From assembly GCA_030593645.1 (NCBI GenBank), contig JAUVGT010000117.1, positions 1 to 11,875 of the forward strand: a stretch of DNA of 11,875 bases, given 5' to 3'. A program made the translations under genes and the position numbers. The DNA is from Deltaproteobacteria bacterium. Its GTDB lineage: Bacteria > Desulfobacterota > Desulfobacteria > Desulfobacterales > JAUVGT01. This document shows positions 7,073 through 11,875 of the stretch, piece by piece. The notes beneath the pieces were generated by a model. It saw only the letters and a list, made by a program, of their open reading frames with translations. It was not told the DNA's origin and did no database searches. How positions within the stretch are numbered: position 1 is the stretch's first letter; every line of letters begins with the position of its first letter.

Positions 7073-7223
7073 GATGGTCTCGTAAAAAGTCCGAATGAGA
7101 CGGTTTCGTAAAAAGTTCAAATTCAAGGCGTGCAAATTTCGTAATCATGAAGCGTACTTATTGTACGTTGAATGATTGCGAAATGCAGCACAACGCAGAA
7201 GTTGGACTTTTTACGAGACCGTC
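7073..7223. mobile_element. MITE-like 151-bp palindromic element, copy 2, with target duplication
   Basis: The ends are 20-bp terminal inverted repeats with one mismatch: GATGGTCTCGTAAAAAGTCC (7073-7092) and GGACTTTTTACGAGACCGTC (7204-7223). A second copy of the terminal unit, GACGGTTTCGTAAAAAGTTC, lies inside the left end (7099-7118). The centre is a long imperfect hairpin (7137-7183, loop TTATT at 7158-7162). AAAGAA flanks both sides (7067-7072 and 7224-7229), a likely target duplication. There is no coding capacity, so it would depend on a transposase in trans. The junction falls at the stop codon of the dehydratase gene. A truncated inverse copy lies at 1-116. Confidence 0.85.
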
Positions 7224-8181
7224 AAAGAAGAGTTTTTAACCGAGCCATATCAACATTCCCCCCGCTCAGCACGCAGACAACTTTAGATTTTTTAGGAATG
7301 TTTATTTTCCCTGAAAGCAATGCGGCCAGTGTTGCGGCGGCAGCCGGTTCGGCTGTAACCTTGCATCGTTCAAATATGAGCCGCATGGCGATGAGGATTT
7401 CATCGTCCGATATGGTGACCACCTGATCAACATGTTCCTTTACATGAGCCAGTGTGTGATGGCCTGCAAAGGGGGCGGCTAACCCATCGGCGATTGTATT
7501 TGTCGTTTTAAGATGCACCGGTTCTCCACGTTTAAGGCTTTGATTCATTGCAGAAGCACCATCCGGTTCCACACCGATGATTTTGACTACCGGTTTTTTT
7601 GCTTTTATCGCACTGGAAATTCCGGCTATCAGCCCTCCACCGCCGATACCGGCTATGACCATATTTACATCGGGCAGATCCTCTATGATTTCAATACCGA
7701 TGGTTCCTTGCCCCGCGATAATCAGGGGATCGTCAAAAGGGTGGATCATGATCAAATCCTGCTCTTTTTGAATGGTCAGACAGGTGTCAAGCAGATTGCC
7801 CTTAACCGGAACAACTTTTCCCCCGTAGCCTATCGTGGCTTTAACCTTAGATTCCGCGGCTGTATCCGGCATAACGATAGTGGATTTAATATTCGATTGT
7901 GACGCTGCCCAGGCAAGGGATTGGGCATGATTACCAGCGGACAGGCTGATGACGCCCTTTTGTTTTTCTTTATCATCAAGGGTGTGAAGTTTATTAAATA
8001 CTCCCCTGGGTTTGAAAGAACCGGTTTTTTGAAACAGTTCCAATTTAAAAAAGAGTTTGACACCGGCCAGACCACCAAGATAGGAAGATTCAACCAATGG
8101 CGTACGATGCAGACGGTTTTTGATGATCTGCTGTGCCGCAACAATATCATCGTAACTTATGAGTTCGGATTTGTCTTTCAA
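7222..8181 (-). CDS. Threonine/serine dehydratase (PLP fold type II), no regulatory ACT domain
   Basis: The 319-aa enzyme deaminates threonine to 2-oxobutyrate (and serine to pyruvate) in the cytoplasm. Visible motifs: PLP lysine K57 in TGSFKPRG, the SAGNHAQ substrate loop (81-87), the phosphate-binding glycine loop GIGGGGLIAG (178-187), and SGGNVD near the C-terminus that contacts the PLP ring nitrogen. The chain ends right after the catalytic fold, so it is the short catabolic TdcB-like form and not the feedback-controlled long IlvA. The start is TTG at 8181, since no other start fits the family N-terminus; it overlaps the TGA of the 75-aa gene as TTGA, pointing to coupled translation. The stop codon TGA takes its last two bases from the end of the inserted MITE. 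Confidence 0.9.
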   Translation of the reverse strand: MKDKSELISYDDIVAAQQIIKNRLHRTPLVESSYLGGLAGVKLFFKLELFQKTGSFKPRGVFNKLHTLDDKEKQKGVISLSAGNHAQSLAWAASQSNIKSTIVMPDTAAESKVKATIGYGGKVVPVKGNLLDTCLTIQKEQDLIMIHPFDDPLIIAGQGTIGIEIIEDLPDVNMVIAGIGGGGLIAGISSAIKAKKPVVKIIGVEPDGASAMNQSLKRGEPVHLKTTNTIADGLAAPFAGHHTLAHVKEHVDQVVTISDDEILIAMRLIFERCKVTAEPAAAATLAALLSGKINIPKKSKVVCVLSGGNVDMARLKTLL

Positions 8182-8405
8182 CGGTTTTTTCCTTTCTCAG
8201 TTGTCACTCGCTCGTTCCCTCTTTTGAAATTACCTGTGATTTTTGCCATGATCAGCTGTGCCTGTTCATCGTCCCGGCCACTTATTTTTCTCAGGAATTT
8301 TTTAGATTCCGGGTCATTTAATATCATGACCTGCTTTCCTCTCCAGTATATAAAGACTTTTCCTGATTTTGTTTGACGAAAAGAAAACTCATGAGGTTTT
8401 GCCAT
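8178..8405 (-). CDS. Small conserved-looking protein of unknown function, coupled to threonine dehydratase
   Basis: A basic, soluble protein of 75 aa with no signal peptide or membrane segment. It contains FSFRQTKSGKVFIYWRGKQV, a strand-rich segment resembling a small barrel, and ends MAKITGNFKRGNERV plus a charged tail. I recall similar small uncharacterised proteins in Desulfobacterota but cannot name a function. ATG 8405 is chosen because AAGGAG (8416-8421) lies 10 nt upstream; an ATG at 8426 is in frame but lacks a Shine-Dalgarno and overlaps this one. It shares TTGA with the dehydratase start, so the two form one operon. Its basic, Arg/Lys-rich character would allow nucleic acid binding, but that is speculation. 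Confidence 0.72.
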   Translation of the reverse strand: MAKPHEFSFRQTKSGKVFIYWRGKQVMILNDPESKKFLRKISGRDDEQAQLIMAKITGNFKRGNERVTTEKGKNR

Positions 8406-8428
8406 AATGGGGATACTCCTTTTCATTT

Positions 8429-8457
8429 TCTATACATTTTTTCTAAAGACTTGGCAA
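8429..8457 (-). promoter_or_regulatory. Predicted sigma-70 promoter for the 75-aa gene and dehydratase operon
   Basis: On the minus strand TTGCCA (8457-8452) and TATAGA (8434-8429) are separated by exactly 17 bp. Transcription would begin close to 8422, leaving a leader of about 18 nt that contains the AAGGAG ribosome site. Confidence 0.6.
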
Positions 8458-8572
8458 CAGTATGATCAGATAGAACATAGTCCGTAATAATAAGGGTCTT
8501 TTGCAATTGGTTGATAAAATTATTAGGGATCAAGTGAGCTTTTAGGGTGGTTGACCAATAAAACTATCCTCT

Positions 8573-8648
8573 CGTAGGGGTGCCCCTTGTGGGTACCCAA
8601 TATGGCGCGTATTCACAGACGGGGTAACCACGGTGGAGTACTCCTACG
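8573..8648. repeat. REP-like multi-stem palindrome between divergent operons
   Basis: The outer arms CGTAGGGGT (8573-8581) and ACTCCTACG (8640-8648) pair over 9 bp with one G-T. Inside, GGGTGCCC and GGGTACCC can pair around CTTGT, and GGTACCC (8592-8598) can alternatively pair with GGGTAACC near 8622-8629. The GTAGGGG...CCCTTGTGG...CCC pattern recalls widespread intergenic repeats of environmental bacteria. It carries no coding sequence. It lies between two oppositely oriented promoters and could insulate them. A RAYT-type transposase, the kind linked to REP repeats, starts about 3 kb away. Confidence 0.55.
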
Positions 8649-8733
8649 GTTAATGATAACGGTTTGACATATGCAGTGCTTTTGCTGTTTTTCAAAACGC
8701 TCACCGGGAATTCCTGTGTGTTTTCTCATGATC

Positions 8734-8762
8734 TTGACATTCATTACGCCTTCTTCTATTGT
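8734..8762 (+). promoter_or_regulatory. asd: Predicted sigma-70 promoter for asd and the amidohydrolase
   Basis: A perfect TTGACA (8734-8739) is followed after 17 bp by TATTGT (8757-8762). Transcription would start near 8769, about 37 nt before the asd ATG, with AGGAG at 8794-8798. No lysine riboswitch or attenuator is visible in this short leader. Confidence 0.6.
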
Positions 8763-8805
8763 ATAAGTCTATCTATGGAAAATTGATTTTAAAAGGAGCT
8801 GTAAG

Positions 8806-9927
8806 ATGGTTAGAGCAGGATTTGTTGGCTGGCGCGGAATGGTTGGTTCCGTTCTCATAGGCCGAATGAAAGAAGAAGAAGATTTTGTCGGATTTGAATC
8901 ATCCTTTTTTTCCACATCCCAGGTAGGACAGAAAGGCCCCATCATTGACGGGGAAGAGAAATGTCTTGAAGACGCATATGATATAGATAAGCTGTCAAAG
9001 CTTGACATTATCATCACATGTCAGGGCGGTAGTTATACTGAAGAAGTATATACTAAACTCAGAAAGTACGGATGGAATGGGTACTGGATCGATGCCGCTT
9101 CAACACTTCGTATGGAAGATGACGCGATCATCGTACTGGACCCCGTAAACAGGGATGTGATTGACCGGGGCTTATCCTCCGGTGTCAAAAATTATATCGG
9201 AAGCAATTGCACGGTCAGTTTGATGTTAATGGCGATATCGGGCTTATTTAAGAATAATCTGATAGAGTGGCTGACCTCAATGACCTACCAGGCAGCCTCC
9301 GGGGCCGGTGCCAAAAACATGCGTGAACTCGTGGAACAGATGGCCAGGGTCGGAAAAGACTCCGGGAGTTACCTGAAAGATCCGAACGGAGCGATCCTGG
9401 CTCTTGATCGGCAGGTCACCAGCACAATAAATGACGAATCATTCCCGATTTCAAATTTCGGGGCGCCTCTTGCCTGCAGCGTGATTCCCTGGATTGACAA
9501 ACCCATGGAAAATGGGCAGAGCAAGGAAGAGTGGAAAGGGTTTGCTGAAACAAATAAAATAATTCAAACAGAGCAGCCGGTTCCGGTTGATGGGCTTTGC
9601 GTGCGTATTGGTACGATGCGATGTCACAGCCAGGCGTTAACCATAAAACTAAACAGTGATGTTCCCGTAGATGAGATTACAGACATCATTGCGGAATCGA
9701 ATCAATGGACAACCATTGTGCCGAATACGAAAGAGGAATCAATAAAAAAACTTTCTCCGGCCGCGGTTTCAGGTACATTGACCGTACCGGTCGGAAGGAT
9801 TAGAAAATTGAACATGGGACCGGAATATTTAACAGCATTTACTGTGGGTGACCAGCTTCTATGGGGCGCGGCAGAACCGATCCGGAGAATATTCAGGATT
9901 ATACTTGGGCATTTGGAGGACATATGA
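8806..9927 (+). CDS. asd: Aspartate-semialdehyde dehydrogenase (proteobacterial type)
   Basis: The 373-aa enzyme reduces aspartyl-4-phosphate to aspartate 4-semialdehyde with NADPH, the branch point to lysine/diaminopimelate, methionine and threonine. It shows the nucleotide loop GWRGMVGS (8-15), the active-site cysteine C135 in GSNCTVSLML, TYQAASGAGAKNMREL (160-175), and the acid-base histidine H274 in RIGTMRCHSQA. Length and residue numbering agree closely with the E. coli enzyme (367 aa), so the gene looks complete and active. The start has AGGAG 7 nt upstream. It is the first gene of a two-gene operon, overlapping the amidohydrolase by ATGA; no aspartokinase gene is adjacent. Confidence 0.96.
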   Translation: MVRAGFVGWRGMVGSVLIGRMKEEEDFVGFESSFFSTSQVGQKGPIIDGEEKCLEDAYDIDKLSKLDIIITCQGGSYTEEVYTKLRKYGWNGYWIDAASTLRMEDDAIIVLDPVNRDVIDRGLSSGVKNYIGSNCTVSLMLMAISGLFKNNLIEWLTSMTYQAASGAGAKNMRELVEQMARVGKDSGSYLKDPNGAILALDRQVTSTINDESFPISNFGAPLACSVIPWIDKPMENGQSKEEWKGFAETNKIIQTEQPVPVDGLCVRIGTMRCHSQALTIKLNSDVPVDEITDIIAESNQWTTIVPNTKEESIKKLSPAAVSGTLTVPVGRIRKLNMGPEYLTAFTVGDQLLWGAAEPIRRIFRIILGHLEDI

Positions 9928-11069
9928 ACAGTATATTTGCGAAAACAATTTATACAGGGAAATCGATTAAGAAAAACTCTTATTTACTTTTTACCGGAAA
10001 TAAGATCGTTGGTATTTCAGGAGAAAAAAAAGGAAAACTGTTAGGAAAGTTTCCAGTGATCACTCCGGCGTTTATCGACGCTCATTCCCATATCGGTATG
10101 ATGCGGGCGGGCGAACCATCAGATGAAGGAGAAATTAACGAGCAGATGGACTCGATACAGGCTCTGCCTGATGCACTCGATTCTGTTCAGATGGATGATT
10201 CTTCGTTTCAAAACGCGGTTGAGGCGGGCGTTCTGTATTCATGCGTTCTGCCGGGGAGCGGTAATATTATCGGCGGTCTTTCAGCAGTAATACGTAATTA
10301 CGCCAAAACAAGTACACAGGCTTTAATAAAAAGGGCTGGCGTAAAGGCTGCGTTTGGATATAACCCTTCAGTTTCGACTACCAGCTGGAAGGGGCAGCGG
10401 CCGACTACTCGAATGGGGGCCGCATCGTTACTGCGTTCCAAGCTGGACAGTGTGGCGCAAAAAATTAAAAAGCAGAAAAAAGCCAAAGGTAAGAAAAAAG
10501 AGGAAATCGAATTTTCAATTGAAGAAAAAGTGATCAGGGATATTCTCCGTAAAAAACATATTTTACGGGTGCACGTACATAAGATTGATGACATTGCGCT
10601 GCTTCTTCGTATTGTGGATGAATACAAAATCAAAGTATCGGTTGAGCATGCTTCAGATGTACATGAACCAGAAATATTCAGGGAACTGAAAAAAAGAAAA
10701 ATACCTGTGGTATACGGGCCTTATGGTTCAATCGCGTATAAGGTCGAGCTGAAGCATGAAAGCTACAGGAATATTAAACATATTATTGATGAAAAGGTCC
10801 AGTTCGGCCTGATGACTGATCATCCGGTCACCCTGACAGAGCAGCTTTTTTTGCAGACCAAATGGTTTGTAAGGTATGGATTATCAAAACAGGAAGCGGT
10901 AGAATTGGTTTCCCGGAAAAACGCTGAAATTCTCGGTTTGGACAATATCCTGGGGAGTCTTGTAAAAGGTAAATGGGCGTCTTTTACATGCTGGAACGGT
11001 GACCCCTTTGATTTTACACAATACCCGGTGGCAGTCTATGGTGAAGGAAAGCTGCTTTACTCAGACTAG
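9924..11069 (+). CDS. Amidohydrolase-superfamily metal hydrolase of unknown substrate (imidazolonepropionase-like)
   Basis: This 381-aa cytoplasmic protein has the amidohydrolase beta-barrel signature: H54 and H56 in IDAHSHIGM, H217 and H219 in RVHVHK, H242 in SVEHASDVHE, and D299 in GLMTDHPVT. It ends in the usual composite beta-sandwich segment (GSLVKGKWASFTCWNGDPFDF). The pattern LPGSGNIIGG plus RPTTRMGAA fits uncharacterised COG1228-type amidohydrolases rather than true HutI, so no substrate is assigned. A lysine-rich stretch at 180-193 sits in a probable surface loop. ATG 9924 is chosen because GGAGG (9915-9919) lies just upstream and the ATG overlaps the asd stop as ATGA; an in-frame upstream start at 9861 lies inside asd and adds residues unlike the family. 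Coupling to asd suggests cotranslation, but a metabolic link is not evident. Confidence 0.85.
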   Translation: MNSIFAKTIYTGKSIKKNSYLLFTGNKIVGISGEKKGKLLGKFPVITPAFIDAHSHIGMMRAGEPSDEGEINEQMDSIQALPDALDSVQMDDSSFQNAVEAGVLYSCVLPGSGNIIGGLSAVIRNYAKTSTQALIKRAGVKAAFGYNPSVSTTSWKGQRPTTRMGAASLLRSKLDSVAQKIKKQKKAKGKKKEEIEFSIEEKVIRDILRKKHILRVHVHKIDDIALLLRIVDEYKIKVSVEHASDVHEPEIFRELKKRKIPVVYGPYGSIAYKVELKHESYRNIKHIIDEKVQFGLMTDHPVTLTEQLFLQTKWFVRYGLSKQEAVELVSRKNAEILGLDNILGSLVKGKWASFTCWNGDPFDFTQYPVAVYGEGKLLYSD

Positions 11070-11116
11070 TATTCTGTATATTTTACCGCTGAAGACGCGG
11101 AAAACTCTGAATTCAA

Positions 11117-11266
11117 TCACGGGCATCCTCCTCTGTTGTAAGTGAAGGCAGGCATCAGAAATTTATTGAAATCACCCAGTCTTAATGATAATGTCTCTAA
11201 AGACTTTCTGCTGAAACCTGTGACTTTACAATATTCGATAAATCCGTTAATCTGTTTCTTGAGCAT
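11117..11266 (-). pseudogene. N-terminal remnant of a tyrosine recombinase (phage integrase SAM-like domain)
   Basis: A 49-codon open frame begins MLKKQINGFIEYCKVTGFSR and continues KSLETLSLRLGDFNKFL, which fits the helical core-binding (SAM-like) domain at the N-terminus of tyrosine recombinases. After about residue 38 the similarity stops and the frame ends in FTYNRGGCP and TGA, so the rest of that domain and the whole catalytic domain (R...HxxR...Y) are missing. AGAGGG precedes the ATG by about 7 nt, so the 5' end seems preserved. The family call is recognition by eye, at moderate confidence. It is debris of a former integrative element, in keeping with the transposase nearby. Confidence 0.55.
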
Positions 11267-11326
11267 AAGGAGGCCCTCTTTGTTTTTAAATTTGTGGTGA
11301 ATTTAAATTAAAGGTTTCCTTATGCT
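11262..11326. repeat. Nested long hairpin overlapping the integrase remnant start, T-tailed on + strand
   Basis: The outer arms AGCATAAGGA (11262-11271) and TCCTTATGCT (11317-11326) are perfectly complementary. Inside them TTTAAATT (11285-11292) and AATTTAAA (11300-11307) form a second perfect 8-bp stem around TGTGGTG. TTTTT follows the right arm on the plus strand, so it could end transcripts of the asd operon about 200 nt downstream of its last stop. On the minus strand the same stem would cover the start codon of the integrase remnant. Apart from this and the remnant, 11070-11405 shows nothing I can support. Confidence 0.6.
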
Positions 11327-11405
11327 TTTTCAATATTTTTAAAAACTTACAAATAAACTCTACGCTAACTGCGGGGTTTGTGGGTTATGAGTTAAAATTA
11401 ATCGA

Positions 11406-11615
11406 ATGATAAAAATCATATCAATAATTTTCTTTATTGGCTTTTTATCTGGAATATTGTTTCAAACATACAGTATTTATCAGATGTATAATTTTGTTTC
11501 TGATTATAGCCATGTTAAATCGCATTTCAGATTTCCAATGATGACTGAATATTTATTTCTTTTATCATATGTTGTTGTTTTAATCGGTTCAGCGGGAAGA
11601 GGGGGACGTCCTTAA
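11406..11615 (+). CDS. Small two-helix membrane protein, unknown, possibly truncated by the RAYT element
   Basis: A 69-aa ORF with two hydrophobic segments (residues 3-22 IISIIFFIGFLSGILFQTYS and about 47-62 MTEYLFLLSYVVVLIG) joined by a short polar loop, predicting an inner-membrane hairpin. The last residues, SAGRGGRP, are of different composition and come from GC-rich DNA (11590-11611) that includes the palindrome GGACGTCC and resembles sequence found ahead of RAYT transposase genes. The C-terminus may therefore be supplied by the inserted element. No convincing Shine-Dalgarno precedes the ATG. No family recognised; whether it is expressed is uncertain. Confidence 0.4.
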   Translation: MIKIISIIFFIGFLSGILFQTYSIYQMYNFVSDYSHVKSHFRFPMMTEYLFLLSYVVVLIGSAGRGGRP

Positions 11616-11666
11616 ATAACTAAATAAAGACTTGACTGATAATTTTTATTGTGATAGCGGTTTGGT

Positions 11667-11875
11667 ATGCCAAGACAATCAAGAATCGATGCACCGGGAG
11701 TGCTTCACCATGTCATTATTCGGGGGATTGAAAAAAAGAAAATCTTTCGGGATGATTACGATAAAGACAATTTTGTAAATCGACTGGCTGTATTAATCCC
11801 TAAAACCCAGACTGTCTGCTATGCCTGGACATTGATGAACAATCATGCGCATTTTATCTTCAGGTCAGGTACAGA
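11667..11875 (+). CDS. RAYT / IS200-like (Y1) transposase, 5' part only
   Basis: The visible 69 codons begin MPRQSRIDAPGVLHHVIIRG, then IFRDDYDKDNFVNRLAVL, then the metal-binding HUH-type motif WTLMNNHAHFIF (two His separated by one residue). This is the typical N-terminus of REP-associated tyrosine transposases, HUH single-strand endonucleases of the IS200/IS605 relationship. The catalytic tyrosine would lie beyond the window end, so completeness cannot be judged. A TTGACT (11632-11637) lies upstream but no good -10 or Shine-Dalgarno is evident, in keeping with weak expression of such genes. These proteins act on REP-type palindromes, and a REP-like element occurs at 8573-8648. Confidence 0.85.
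   Translation, partial: MPRQSRIDAPGVLHHVIIRGIEKKKIFRDDYDKDNFVNRLAVLIPKTQTVCYAWTLMNNHAHFIFRSGT

Noticed and set aside
6914..7135. 73-aa minus-strand frame after the MocR gene
   Set aside because: It runs into the MITE terminal repeat, has a composition unlike a protein, and no start signal.
7513..7902. Plus-strand frames opposite the dehydratase (7172-8376 region)
   Set aside because: They are shadows of the dehydratase and of the 75-aa gene; both of those have conserved motifs and ribosome sites.
8573..8648. Lysine riboswitch or other known leader RNA upstream of asd
   Set aside because: No lysine or SAM riboswitch core is visible, and the predicted asd promoter lies downstream of this structure, so it would not be in the main transcript.
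10298..10633. 111-aa minus-strand frame within the amidohydrolase
   Set aside because: It is antisense to metal-binding motifs and is explained by the lysine-rich codons read in reverse.
11056..11121. Short frame on the minus strand near MPVIEFRVF... after the integrase remnant
   Set aside because: About 21 codons with the purine-rich ribosome-like stretch touching the ATG; too short and poorly placed to call, probably part of the decayed element.
1..11875. CRISPR arrays, tRNA genes, toxin-antitoxin or phage-defence modules
   Set aside because: No regularly spaced repeats, cloverleaf sequences or recognisable defence domains were found on either strand.

Overview
The window reads as chromosome of an anaerobic member of the Desulfobacterota (old Deltaproteobacteria; Desulfobacteraceae-like). 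This is inferred from the GEMM-I type riboswitch that resembles Geobacter versions, a short PAS/HisKA-like protein of a type I associate with sulfate reducers, a MITE-like palindrome with GTAAAAAGTCC ends, a REP-type palindrome and a RAYT-type transposase. No rRNA, tRNA or CRISPR array was seen. Gene assignments rest on motifs read by eye; no database search was possible.

Layout. 1-116: truncated copy of a MITE-like palindrome. 138-3176 (-): exported two-domain M16 metallopeptidase. 3177-3613: divergent promoters, then a GEMM-I (cyclic dinucleotide) riboswitch and an intrinsic terminator leading into 3614-4282 (+), a PAS protein with a kinase dimerisation-like region that lacks the phospho-accepting His and any ATPase domain. 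4323-5365 (-): azlC-azlD type amino acid exporter pair. 5471-6919 (+): divergent MocR-type GntR/aminotransferase regulator, with a 9-bp direct repeat spaced 31 bp in the shared intergenic region. 6985-7008: small hairpin. 7073-7223: complete MITE with a target duplication, inserted exactly at the stop codon of the next gene. 7222-8405 (-): threonine/serine dehydratase preceded by a translationally coupled 75-aa conserved-looking protein. 8427-8805: divergent promoters around a REP-like palindrome. 8806-11069 (+): aspartate-semialdehyde dehydrogenase and an amidohydrolase overlapping by 4 bp. 11070-11875: mobile-element debris: an integrase N-terminal remnant, a long nested hairpin, a 69-aa membrane ORF, and the start of a RAYT/IS200-like transposase cut by the window end.

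How the genes fit together. Four loci touch aspartate-family and branched-chain amino acids: Asd (towards Thr, Met, Lys), threonine dehydratase (Thr to 2-oxobutyrate, the isoleucine precursor), AzlCD export, and a MocR regulator placed to control AzlCD. They are not one operon, so the link is thematic. The strongest regulatory signal is the riboswitch-terminator leader, which puts the PAS pseudo-kinase under cyclic dinucleotide control. The aptamer looks like the Geobacter cGAMP class, but the ligand-discriminating base aligns as G, which points to c-di-GMP or mixed specificity. An 8-bp alternative pairing between aptamer and terminator predicts an OFF switch.
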